NCBI GenBank assembly: GCA_045644325.1
Contig: JAZRGT010000035.1
Coordinates: forward strand, 1 to 27,756
Direction of reading: 5' to 3'
DNA: 27,756 bases
Source: CAG-390 sp045644325
GTDB taxonomy: Bacteria; Bacillota; Clostridia; Oscillospirales; CAG-272
Numbering within the stretch: position 1 is the first letter of the stretch; every line of letters starts with the position of its first letter. The notes beneath the pieces are model-generated. The model saw only the letters and a program-made list of their open reading frames with translations, was not told the DNA's origin and made no database searches. Positions 1 through 7,350 of this stretch are shown here, piece after piece. The position numbers and the translations under genes were made by a program.

Positions 1-132
1 CGGAGTCTCGATTTAATGCGAGACCTTCAGGTCTCGCCTCCCGCGCTTCAAAATCGTGAAGCTCTGCTTCTCGATTTTGGACAGAGTCAATACTTCCCGA
101 CTGTAGGGAAGAATTGCGCTCTGTCACCCCTT
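1..132 (+). repeat. Composite hairpin repeat, copy A (5' end cut by window)
   Basis: Left-truncated copy of the composite repeat. It contains three hairpins in order: GCGAGACC/GGTCTCGC with loop TTCA; AAAATCG/CGATTTT with an inner GAAGC/GCTTC stem; and GACAGAG/CTCTGTC closing a long inner stem around AATACTTCCC/GGGAAGAATT, followed by CACCCC. It differs from copy B (2985-3266) mainly in the stems, with changes in both arms. It meets copy H tail to tail. Confidence 0.8.
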
Positions 133-160
133 CACTGCATAATATTTTAATAATTAATAG

Positions 161-325
161 AGTGAAGGAGCAAAAACCACCCCGGTGGGGCGGTTTTACT
201 CCTTCCGGAATGCCGGCGGGGCGCCGTCATTCCGAAGCACAAAAGAGAGTTTCGCCCTCTGCGGCGGTCGACTTAAGGAACTTTTTGAAAAAAGTTCCTT
301 AAGAATCTTCAAAAACTTTCAACAT
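161..325 (-). repeat. Composite hairpin repeat, copy H
   Basis: Inverted relative to copy A. Read on the minus strand it has CTTAAGGAAC/GTTCCTTAAG, then a CGCA-loop hairpin, then GGAATG/CATTCC with inner CGGCG/CGCCG around CCC, then GAAGGAG/CTCCTTC. The CGCA-loop hairpin has mismatched arms (CGACCGC against GAGGGCG), as if one arm came from each of two variants seen elsewhere. An apparent ORF reading + through here is explained by the repeat. Confidence 0.8.
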
Positions 326-405
326 GGGATAGTGGAAATGTTGTTGAAAGTGTTTGGAAATGCGAAAAATGTCGTTATGAGACTTTTTTAGCCTCTAAAA
401 CCCCT

Positions 406-670
406 TGTGGAAAAGGGTACGACATTCCCGAAAATTTTCCACATCGAAAAAGTACCGAAAAATCCCCAAAAAGCCCCGAAAATCACGCTATACGTCGATT
501 TTCGGCGATTTTCAGAGTTTTCCACAGTTTCAACAGGTTCTAATACTATTATTACTATATTATATTATATATATATTATATATATTTGATTTGTTTTATT
601 TTGTTTTTTAAAGCGCGAGCGCGTGAAAGAAAAGGCTCGGGCTGTGGAAACGACATTTCGGTTTTCCACA
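406..670. other. oriC: Probable chromosomal replication origin (oriC)
   Basis: Five DnaA-box-like 9-mers lie in 265 bp upstream of dnaN: TTTTCCACA at 435-443, 518-526 and 662-670 (+), the same box inverted at 406-414, and GTTTCCACA inverted at 643-651. After the 518-526 box come a weaker box-like stretch (TTTCAACAG, 528-536) and then six triplets CTA ATA CTA TTA TTA CTA (540-557). This matches the DnaA-trio arrangement of the B. subtilis basal unwinding system. An almost pure A/T run (558-612) follows and would be the unwinding element. Position directly before dnaN fits the dnaA-dnaN origin of Bacillota. dnaA is presumably left of the window, although repeats A and H intervene. Direct mapping of initiation is not possible from sequence. 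Confidence 0.82.
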
Positions 671-702
671 AAAATTCGATTTTTTAAAAGGAGTCAATTC
701 AA

Positions 703-1857
703 ATGAAAATTATTTTTGACCGCCAAAAACTCATAAACAGCATCGCTCCCCTGCTTTGCGCAGTTCCCAATAAGGGTCCCTTCCCCGAGGTTGAGTGCAT
801 CCATATGAATGCAGAAAATCCCGCCGAGGTCGTCCTTACTACCTTCGACCTCGAAAAGGCTATGCGCGTTAAGTGCGAGGCTACCGTCCTCGAGACCGGT
901 ACCTATGCCATCAATGCCAATAAGCTCTTTATGATGCTTAAGGTTATGGAGGGCGACGAGGTCACACTTACCGTTAACTCAAAGCTTGAGACTACTCTTC
1001 AGTCGGGCAGATCTACTCAGAAAATGTCCGCGCTCAAGCCCGAGGGCTTCCCCGCGATCCCCGCGATCAATAACCAGTCCCTCCGCTACGATATCTCCTG
1101 CGCGCTCCTTAAGAAGATGATCGCAAAGGTCAGCTTCGCAATGGGTGTCAACGATCAGAGATATATCCTCAACGGCGCTTATTTCAGAGTTGAAAAGGAC
1201 AGTCTCATGGTCGTTGCCTGCGACGGCTTCAAGATGGCTAAATGTACTACCAAAGCCGATATCGTAAACCGTTCCGCGGATGATACTCAGGTCAGATATT
1301 CCTATATCGTTCCCGCAAAGACGGTTCAGGAGCTCTACCGTATGCTCCCCGACGGCGAGGACGACAGAGTTATGATGCATATGAGCCGTAAATACCTCAT
1401 TTGCTATTTTGAAAACAAGACCTTCTATACCCGTCTCATCGAGGGTGAATACATCGATTACGACCGTATTATCCTCAAAAATCATAAGATCTTCCTCGAG
1501 GTTGACCGCGACCGTCTGCTCGGCGCGCTTGAGCGTGCGGCTGTCGTTACCGAGGAAAAGATCGCGGGAAGCAACCGTACCCCCCTTCGTTTCTCCGCTG
1601 AGGGCGACGTGCTGAAGATCATGGCTAACTCCTCCGCAGGATCGTCCTACGAGGAGATCGAGATCAATCACGAGGGCGAGGATCTTCTTGTGTCGCTCAA
1701 TAATAAGTACCTCATTGATGCGATCCGTTCCTGCGAATGCGAGCGTCTGCGCATTGAGATGACCAGCGTATTCTCGAGTATCAATATCATTCCTCTCGAC
1801 CTCGAAGAGGGCAGCGACGAGGTATTCTTCCTCCTTCCCATTAAGACTAAGCACTAA
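703..1857 (+). CDS. dnaN: DNA polymerase III sliding clamp, beta subunit
   Basis: Encodes 384 aa, close to the usual 366-380 aa of bacterial beta clamps. The protein forms a ring dimer around DNA and tethers polymerase III and repair enzymes. Recognisable features are the start MKIIFDRQKLINSI, the mid-protein segment YFRVEKDSLMVVACDGFKMA at the beginning of the second clamp fold, and the C-terminal FFLLPIKT, equivalent to the conserved LPVR tail that lines the client-binding pocket. The ATG follows AAAGGAG at 687-693, 9 bp away, so the start is secure. recF begins 8 bp after the stop and has no obvious ribosome site of its own, which suggests co-transcription and translational coupling. The yaaA gene found between dnaN and recF in B. 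subtilis is absent. Confidence 0.97.
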   Translation: MKIIFDRQKLINSIAPLLCAVPNKGPFPEVECIHMNAENPAEVVLTTFDLEKAMRVKCEATVLETGTYAINANKLFMMLKVMEGDEVTLTVNSKLETTLQSGRSTQKMSALKPEGFPAIPAINNQSLRYDISCALLKKMIAKVSFAMGVNDQRYILNGAYFRVEKDSLMVVACDGFKMAKCTTKADIVNRSADDTQVRYSYIVPAKTVQELYRMLPDGEDDRVMMHMSRKYLICYFENKTFYTRLIEGEYIDYDRIILKNHKIFLEVDRDRLLGALERAAVVTEEKIAGSNRTPLRFSAEGDVLKIMANSSAGSSYEEIEINHEGEDLLVSLNNKYLIDAIRSCECERLRIEMTSVFSSINIIPLDLEEGSDEVFFLLPIKTKH

Positions 1858-1865
1858 TTTCATAT

Positions 1866-2975
1866 ATGAAAGTCACAAAAATTTGTGCCGAGGATTTTCG
1901 GAACGTTGAACACGCCGAGGTTTCGTTCTCGGACGGTATCAATCTCCTTTTCGGCGCAAACGCGCAGGGAAAGACGAACTTGCTCGAAGCGATCTGCTAT
2001 TTTTCGCTCGGCAAGTCTTTCCGCGGCGCGAAGGACGCGGAATTTATCGCGTTTGATAAAAAAACGGCAAGGCTGTCGCTCGATTTTGAGGATCGCGTGC
2101 GCGAGAGGAATCTGACTATCGATTTTTCGAAGGATCACGCGCGGCATATCGAGCAAAACGGTATGAAGATCACGCGAATGAGCGAGATAATCGGTCTTTT
2201 CCGCGCCGTAATCTTCTGCCCCGAGCATCTCAACATCATAAAAGAAGGCCCCTCGATGCGCCGATTTTATCTCGATGTCGCTATAAGCCAGCTCCGTCCG
2301 CTTTATCTGCGCTCGCTTCAGCGGTACAATCACATTCTGCAGCAGCGAAATAAGCTGATCAAGAACGCAGAAAAAGACCGCAAGAGCTTTGATTCGACCA
2401 TAGAATTCTGGTCGGCACAGCTTGCGGCGGAGGCGGCGAATATTACCAAGCAGAGACTCCGATATATCGAGGCGGCAGAACGCGAATTAAAAGTCTGCTT
2501 CGACGAAATGACGGGCGGGCGTGAGACTCCTTCTCTTGAATACGATTTTTCGTTCAAGATCAAGCCCGAGGACGCCATCGACCCGAAACGCGCGCAAGAA
2601 GTCTTTTTCGGTCAACTTATGTCGTCCCACGACCGCGAGATTTACGCGGGAGCAACGCTTTGGGGAATCCATAAGGATGACCTGATAATCCGTCTCGACG
2701 GCAAAAACGCCCGAAATTTCGCCTCACAGGGGCAACAGCGGTCGCTTGCACTCGGTCTGAAGCTCTCGGAAGCGGCAATTTCGGCTTCAAATACGGGAGA
2801 AAGTCCCGTGCTTCTGCTTGACGACGTTTTTTCCGAGCTCGACGCGGAACGCCGTTCCTATCTTTGCGAGCGGATGAAACGCGGACAAGTGATAATGACG
2901 GCGTGTTCGGATGTGGATCTGAAGAATGAGAACGTTAATGTTATTCGGGTGGAGAACGGGAGTTACAGCTCTTGA
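1866..2975 (+). CDS. recF: DNA replication and repair ATPase RecF
   Basis: Encodes 369 aa, a normal RecF length. RecF is an SMC/ABC-like ATPase that binds gapped DNA and, with RecO and RecR, helps load RecA. The Walker A motif GANAQGKTN is at residues 30-38, the ABC-type signature SQGQQRSLALGLKLSE lies in the C-terminal quarter, and the Walker B/D-loop segment LLLDDVFSELD follows. The N-terminal FRNVEHAEVSF is typical of the family. The gene starts 8 bp after dnaN; the upstream sequence is AT-rich without a clear Shine-Dalgarno. Ten bp after the stop begins a heptamer array of repeat copy B. No terminator with a T-run is visible downstream. Confidence 0.97.
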   Translation: MKVTKICAEDFRNVEHAEVSFSDGINLLFGANAQGKTNLLEAICYFSLGKSFRGAKDAEFIAFDKKTARLSLDFEDRVRERNLTIDFSKDHARHIEQNGMKITRMSEIIGLFRAVIFCPEHLNIIKEGPSMRRFYLDVAISQLRPLYLRSLQRYNHILQQRNKLIKNAEKDRKSFDSTIEFWSAQLAAEAANITKQRLRYIEAAERELKVCFDEMTGGRETPSLEYDFSFKIKPEDAIDPKRAQEVFFGQLMSSHDREIYAGATLWGIHKDDLIIRLDGKNARNFASQGQQRSLALGLKLSEAAISASNTGESPVLLLDDVFSELDAERRSYLCERMKRGQVIMTACSDVDLKNENVNVIRVENGSYSS

Positions 2976-2984
2976 CTGCCGTCA

Positions 2985-3266
2985 GGGCAGAGGTAAGAGG
3001 GCAGAGGGCAGAGGTGAGGTAAATTTCCTCGCTGCGCTCGGAAATTTTCGATTTTATTGAATTAACAGTAGTGGGAAAGTTTTGATCGAACTTTTTTAAA
3101 AGTTCGCGGAGTTTGAGGCGGAGCCTCATTTCAATGCGAAGGCTTCAGCCTTCGCTACTGCGCTTCAAAATGACGAAGCTCCGCTTCGGCATTTTGGACA
3201 GAGTCAATACTTCCCGACTGTAGGGAAGTATTGCGCTCTGTCACCCCCCGCGCACTTGTGCGCGGA
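2985..3266 (+). repeat. Composite hairpin repeat, copy B, with heptamer array
   Basis: This element fills nearly all of the gap between recF and the next ORF. It begins with GGCAGAG/GGTAAGA-type heptamers (2985-3020), then the AATTTCC/GGAAATTT hairpin, an AT spacer, TGAGGC/GCCTCA, GCGAAGGC/GCCTTCGC with loop TTCA, AAAATG/CATTTT with inner CGAAGC/GCTTCG, GACAGAG/CTCTGTC around AATACTTCCC/GGGAAGTATT, CACCCC, and a closing CCGCGCA/TGCGCGG hairpin. Compared with copy A the stems differ but remain paired. Confidence 0.85.
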
Positions 3267-3323
3267 TTACAATGTTAAATGTTCTGAACCAATTTAAAAT
3301 ATCTTATTCTCAAAAATCAAAAA

Positions 3324-3713
3324 ATGAGTATCACAAAAGAAATGATGGACAAGCTTTTGTCCGTCGGGTTCGGGTTTGAAGAACTTGAAGGGCATCTTGA
3401 AAGTCCGGGAAACGTATTCTTTTATAACGGCGTCGAGCATACCCTCGGCGGCGCTTGGGACGGTTCACCTGTCAGCGAGGAAGATAAAAAGATCGCGCGC
3501 GAAGGACTTTGGCTTCCCGACACCGATCACCTTATGCTCTGGCTTGAATGGCGCGATGTTTCGGTAGATATTTCCTATTCATCCGATGAAGGATATTTCC
3601 GCGGCAGAGCAAAAACGAAAGACGGCGAAGCCTTCGAAGGCGGCGGTCCGGATATTCAAATGTGCCTCTATAAATTAGTCTTCAAGGTGTGTCGGCATTT
3701 TAATAAAAATTAA
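3324..3713 (+). CDS. Small hypothetical protein
   Basis: I do not recognise this 129-aa protein. It is acidic in the middle and rich in W, G and D (for example GGAWDGSP and LMLWLEWRDV). It has no signal peptide or membrane segment and ends in a helix-like IQMCLYKLVFKVCRHF. The composition and lack of stops look coding, and codon choice resembles the neighbours. No good Shine-Dalgarno precedes the ATG at 3324; in-frame ATGs at 3342 and 3345 are alternatives that would shorten it by 6-7 residues. It lies between repeat copy B and the palindrome at 3860-4017, in the recF-remB interval where no conserved gene is expected. It could be an accessory gene carried in with the repeats. Function unknown. 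Confidence 0.6.
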   Translation: MSITKEMMDKLLSVGFGFEELEGHLESPGNVFFYNGVEHTLGGAWDGSPVSEEDKKIAREGLWLPDTDHLMLWLEWRDVSVDISYSSDEGYFRGRAKTKDGEAFEGGGPDIQMCLYKLVFKVCRHFNKN

Positions 3714-3859
3714 TTTGCTTTCGACACTTTCTTGTCAGTAGCAGAAATAAAAAATAATTATAATTATAAAAGATATTTTTCAACCTTTCAGCGACTTTTC
3801 TGATTGGTAGGTTGAAATAAACGAACGAGAGATTTTAAAATTATCTATTAAATATCATA

Positions 3860-4017
3860 ACGAGCTTGTAGGGGACGGCGCTCTCGACGTCCCGCGACAG
3901 CACGTAATTATATCGTTGATTTAATTCAGAAAATACTGTGATATTTTCTTGACTTAATACAAAGCGATAATTTAATTGGGCTCGGGACGTCGAGGGCGCC
4001 GTCCCCTACGGACTCGT
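3860..4017. repeat. Long imperfect palindrome with GGGGACG arms
   Basis: A 35-bp arm at 3860-3894, beginning ACGAGCTTGTAGGGGACGGC, recurs inverted at 3983-4017 with about 31 of 35 positions paired; the intervening 88 bp is AT-rich. A fragment of the same motif (CCGTCCCCTACGG) occurs at 14277-14288. No ORF is present. It resembles a non-coding inverted-repeat element rather than a terminator: there is no T-run and the loop is long. Confidence 0.75.
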
Positions 4018-4137
4018 GATAATATTTGAGCTTTAATACCATTTATCACTCGTAATCTACTAAATTTTTAATAAAAATACTTTTCGGCGTGCCGAAAAGT
4101 TACCGAAACTCTGCACTCTGAATTCTGCACTCTGCAC
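4011..4137 (+). repeat. Direct-repeat module with heptamer array before remB
   Basis: The segment 4011-4105 (ACTCGT, then TTTATCACTCGTAAT, then hairpin CTTTTCGGC/GCCGAAAAG) is repeated in the same orientation at about 5108-5203, so the two copies bracket remB and the repeats after it. It is followed by a CTCTGCA-type heptamer array (4109-4137) ending 37 bp before the remB start. Confidence 0.7.
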
Positions 4138-4174
4138 TTTTCCGCTTGTTTGAGTTTCAGAAAGACAAAACACC

Positions 4175-4420
4175 ATGTTCCTTCACGTTGGCAACAACAA
4201 AAACATCCGCATACGCGATATAATCGGCATTTTTGATATGGATAATGCCACACTTAATTCGACTATTACAAAAAAATACCTTTCCGCGGCGCAAAAGCGC
4301 GGTGAGGTCGAGTCCGCGGGGGATGATATACCGAAATCCTTCATACTCTACCGCGTCGGACTTGATACGAAGGTGTGCTTTTCAACCCTGTCGGCGGCTT
4401 CGCTGCTCGGTAGGTTATAG
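4175..4420 (+). CDS. remB: DUF370 / RemB-like (YaaB) regulatory protein
   Basis: Encodes 81 aa. The N-terminal block FLHVGNNKNIRIRDIIGIFD followed by MDNATLNSTITKKYL, and the PKSF motif further on, are the hallmark of DUF370 proteins. B. subtilis RemA and RemB belong here; RemA is a DNA-binding activator of matrix and osmoprotection genes, and the role of RemB is less clear. Position supports remB (yaaB): in B. subtilis it also lies between recF and gyrB. Here the gaps on both sides (461 bp and 860 bp) are filled with repeats. The ribosome site is weak (AGAAAG about 10 bp upstream), and a CTCTGCA heptamer array ends 37 bp before the ATG. The last residues, TLSAASLLGRL, match the usual family end, so the gene looks complete. 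Confidence 0.88.
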   Translation: MFLHVGNNKNIRIRDIIGIFDMDNATLNSTITKKYLSAAQKRGEVESAGDDIPKSFILYRVGLDTKVCFSTLSAASLLGRL

Positions 4421-4541
4421 TAATTTTTAGGAATATTTTTATTGAAAAGCAAGTGCGAACATAGATTATAGTACTAAAGATAACGGTTATTCTGATATTT
4501 GCAAAATGTAATTTTGGTACTATAATGAAGTTTAGCAAACG

Positions 4542-4650
4542 GGAAGATTTTCGCTTCGCGAAAAACGATATCTTATTAGGCGCCTCATCCGTCTCGCTTC
4601 GCGATCCACCTTCCCCCACCGGGGAAGGCTGATTTTGAGAGTGCGAACAT
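4542..4650 (-). repeat. Second repeat family, unit 1
   Basis: Read on the minus strand the unit is CAGCCTTCCCC/GGGGGAAGG, GTGGATCGCGAAGCGAGAC, GGATGAGGCG, AATAAGATA and then a TTTTTCGCGAAGCGAAAATC hairpin ending AATCTTCC. The flank GAGTGCGAACAT is shared with the units at 22556 and 22889. No coding potential is credible here. Confidence 0.75.
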
Positions 4651-4817
4651 CAGCTACAGTGATATAGTAAGGCAAAAACACTCGCAGATCGTATCACTCA
4701 ATCTCTACTTCTTCCAAGTATCTATAAACTAAAGATAAAGAGCTTTTCGTTTCTAACATCGCTTTTCTATAGTTAAACCACTTGACGATGTTTAGAAATA
4801 TTGAACGAGGCTCTAAG

Positions 4818-4908
4818 TCAGCCTTCCCCGGCGGGGGAAGGTGTCACGAAGTGACGGATGAGGCGCCCATTAAGATACAGTTTTTCGAGCGTAGCGAGAA
4901 AATCTTCC
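4818..4908 (+). repeat. Second repeat family, unit 2
   Basis: Opposite orientation to unit 1. It has the same constant blocks (CAGCCTTCCCC, GGATGAGGCGCC, TTAAGATACAG, AAATCTTCC), but the inner hairpins differ: TCAC-GAA-GTGA here instead of TCGC-GAA-GCGA, and a CGAGCGTAGCGAG stem before AAATCTTCC. Confidence 0.75.
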
Positions 4909-5012
4909 AAAACATTACCGTATAAACAACTCATCGCAAAACCAAATCAAGGGCGAATTCAAACGATATTATTTCGCTCAACAAAATTCAGAAAGCCGAA
5001 GCGTGGCTAACA

Positions 5013-5105
5013 GTCAGTTTTCCCCGTGTGGTGCTATTTGCAAGCAAATTGGTGCCGCAAAGCGGCGGATGAAGCGCCCATTAAGATACAGTTTTTCGAG
5101 CGTAA
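5013..5105 (+). repeat. Second repeat family, unit 3 (decayed)
   Basis: A degenerate unit: GTCAGTTTTCCCC replaces GTCAGCCTTCCCC, extra bases interrupt the first hairpin, and the second hairpin is GCCGC-AAA-GCGGC. The tail CGCCCATTAAGATACAG is identical to unit 2. The remaining sequence between 4421 and 5107 outside the three units holds no gene I can support. Confidence 0.65.
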
Positions 5106-5107
5106 CG

Positions 5108-5236
5108 GACTCGTAACAAAACTTGCGATTCAATAATATTTATCACTCGTAATTAACTTTATTTTAAATAAAATTACTTTTCGGCTTACCGAAAAGTTAC
5201 CTTCAACCAGCAACTAACAACTAGTAACCAGCAACT
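5108..5236 (+). repeat. Direct-repeat module before gyrB, with variant short array
   Basis: Second copy of the module at 4011-4105 (CTCGTAA, TTTATCACTCGTAAT, hairpin CTTTTCGG/CCGAAAAG followed by TTACC). Where the remB copy has CTCTGCA heptamers, this copy has a different short array built from AACCAGCAACT and AACAACTAGT (5203-5236), ending 44 bp before gyrB. Confidence 0.65.
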
Positions 5237-5280
5237 TAACTCCAGTATTAACATCGGATAAATCCGAAAGGAAGATAAAA

Positions 5281-7347
5281 ATGATTGACGAAAAAATCAC
5301 AAAAGCAGAAGAAAAGGCTGAGGAAATCGTGATTCCGGAAGCTGAAGAAGAGGTTATCCCCGAGGCGGAGCTTATCGAGCTCGATCCCGAGGGAAGCGAG
5401 CTTTCCACAGTCGTTGATGCGGCTTATACGGAAGATCAGATTCAGGTCCTCGAGGGACTTGAGGCTGTCCGCAAGCGTCCCGGTATGTATATCGGTACCA
5501 CCTCCTCGCGCGGTCTGCACCATCTTGTCAACGAGATCGTTGACAACTCCATCGACGAGGCTCTGGCGGGTCACTGCGACCTCATCGTAGTCACAATCAA
5601 TCCCGACAACAGTATCACCGTCGAGGATAACGGCCGAGGCATTCCCGCGGGTATTCATCCCACTCAGGGTATTCCTACCCTCGAGGTCGTTTACACCATC
5701 CTTCACGCGGGCGGTAAATTCGGCGGCGACGGATATAAGATCGCGGGCGGTCTGCACGGTGTTGGTGCGTCCGTTGTTAACGCGCTTTCCGAATGGCTCG
5801 AGGTTGAGGACGTTGTTGACGGAGTAAAATATTCCGAAAGATTCGTTCACGGCGCGGTTGACCGTCCCTTTAAGTGCCACGGTCCCGTTGGTGAGGGCGA
5901 AAAGCAACACGGCGTAACCGTTACCTTCAAGCCCGACGGAACTATCTTTGAAACCACAATATTCGATTATGAAATGCTTCTCACCCGTATGCGTGAGCAG
6001 GCGTTCCTCAACGCGGGCATCCGCATCAAGCTGATCGACGCGCGTCTCGAGGAGCCCCGTGAAAGCGACCTCGTTTTCGAGGGCGGTATCCGTAACTTTG
6101 TTTCCTTCCTCAACGATCAGAAGCATTCCGACCTCGTTCACGAGGAGGTCATCTATATGCGCGGCGAAAAGGGAACGAGCCAGGCGGAGGTCGCGCTTCA
6201 GTATAATACCTCTTACACCGAAACTATCCTTACTTTTGCCAACAATATGAACACTATTGAGGGCGGTACTCACGAAACCGGCTTCAAGGCGGCGCTGACC
6301 CGTGTTCTCAACGATTACGCGCGTAAAAACGGCATACTTAAGGATTCCGACAAGGCTCTTTCGGGCGAGGACGTCCGCGAGGGTATCTGCGCTATCATTT
6401 CGGTCAAGCTCCAGAACGCGCAGTTCGAGAGCCAGACCAAGGCAAAGCTCGGCAACTCCGAGATCCGCGCGCTCGTTGACTCAACAGTCACCGCGCGTCT
6501 GACCGAATTCCTTGAGGAAAATCCCTCGGTTGCCCGCGCGATCCTCGATAAGGCTCTCGCCGCATCCCGTGCGCGCGAGGCGGCAAGAAAGGCGCGTGAG
6601 CTGACCAGACGTAAGGGTCTTCTTGAAGGCTCATCCCTCCCCGGTAAGCTTGCAGACTGTCAGACTAAGGATGCTTCTCTCGCAGAAATCTACCTCGTAG
6701 AGGGAGACTCCGCGGGCGGTTCCGCAAAGGGCGGACGCGACTCGAAGTTCCAGGCGATCCTCCCCCTCCGCGGTAAGATCCTCAACGTTGAAAAGAGCCG
6801 TCTTGATAAGGTTTATTCATCTATTTCCGTAATCCCGATCGTTCAGGCTCTCGGTTGCGGTATCGGCGAGGACTTTGATATATCGAAGCTCCGTTACGGC
6901 AAGATCATTCTTATGGCCGATGCCGACGTCGACGGTTCGCATATCCGAATCCTGCTTCTGACTTTCCTGTTCAGACATATGCCGAAGCTGATCGAGGACG
7001 GTCACGTCTACCTCGCACAGCCGCCTCTTTATAAGATATTCAAGCCCACGAAGAAGAACAGCTTTGTAAGATACGCATATTCCGACGAGGAGCGCGACGC
7101 GATCCTTGCCGAGATCGGCGATCTTTCGGGTATTGAGACAAGCAGATATAAAGGTCTTGGTGAAATGCCCGCAGATCAGCTTTGGGAGACCACTATGGAC
7201 CCCGAGCGCCGTGTTCTTCTCCGTGTTACAATGGAAGATGCAATGCTTTGCGATCAGACCTTCTCGCTTCTTATGGGTGACAAGGTTGAGCCGAGACGTG
7301 AATTCATCGAGCAGAACGCTAAATACGCGACGAACCTTGATATTTAA
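5281..7347 (+). CDS. gyrB: DNA gyrase subunit B
   Basis: Encodes 688 aa, about 40 longer than the usual 630-650. It is the ATPase subunit of gyrase, which introduces negative supercoils together with GyrA. The GHKL ATPase domain shows NEIVDNSIDEALAG (residues 84-97), DNGRGIPAG and LHGVGASVVNALS. The TOPRIM domain shows EIYLVEGDSAGGSAKGGRD and the metal-binding MADADVDGSHIR. The C-terminus ends with RYKGLGEMP and EPRREFIEQNA. The extra length is an acidic N-terminal tail: 16 of the first 40 residues are D or E. The start is supported by AAAGGAAG at 5268-5275, and no other start lies before the conserved GYRKRPGMYIG-like region (here RKRPGMYIG). The sugar-kinase gene follows after 3 bp. Confidence 0.97.
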   Translation: MIDEKITKAEEKAEEIVIPEAEEEVIPEAELIELDPEGSELSTVVDAAYTEDQIQVLEGLEAVRKRPGMYIGTTSSRGLHHLVNEIVDNSIDEALAGHCDLIVVTINPDNSITVEDNGRGIPAGIHPTQGIPTLEVVYTILHAGGKFGGDGYKIAGGLHGVGASVVNALSEWLEVEDVVDGVKYSERFVHGAVDRPFKCHGPVGEGEKQHGVTVTFKPDGTIFETTIFDYEMLLTRMREQAFLNAGIRIKLIDARLEEPRESDLVFEGGIRNFVSFLNDQKHSDLVHEEVIYMRGEKGTSQAEVALQYNTSYTETILTFANNMNTIEGGTHETGFKAALTRVLNDYARKNGILKDSDKALSGEDVREGICAIISVKLQNAQFESQTKAKLGNSEIRALVDSTVTARLTEFLEENPSVARAILDKALAASRAREAARKARELTRRKGLLEGSSLPGKLADCQTKDASLAEIYLVEGDSAGGSAKGGRDSKFQAILPLRGKILNVEKSRLDKVYSSISVIPIVQALGCGIGEDFDISKLRYGKIILMADADVDGSHIRILLLTFLFRHMPKLIEDGHVYLAQPPLYKIFKPTKKNSFVRYAYSDEERDAILAEIGDLSGIETSRYKGLGEMPADQLWETTMDPERRVLLRVTMEDAMLCDQTFSLLMGDKVEPRREFIEQNAKYATNLDI

Positions 7348-7350
7348 CGT

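Noticed and set aside
185..391. Small ORF starting near AAGGAG in repeat copy H, and its counterparts at 25022-25277
   Set aside because: AAGGAG is part of a repeat stem (GAAGGAG/CTCCTTC) and is replaced by ATGAG or CAGAG in other copies, so it is not a kept ribosome site.
979..1863. 294-aa - strand ORF opposite dnaN, and similar ORFs opposite gyrB and gyrA
   Set aside because: Antisense to genes with clear motifs and ribosome sites; composition is the mirror of the real codons.
4341..4619. 92-aa - strand ORF over the remB end and repeat unit 1
   Set aside because: Runs through repeat sequence and opposes remB; no motif or ribosome site.
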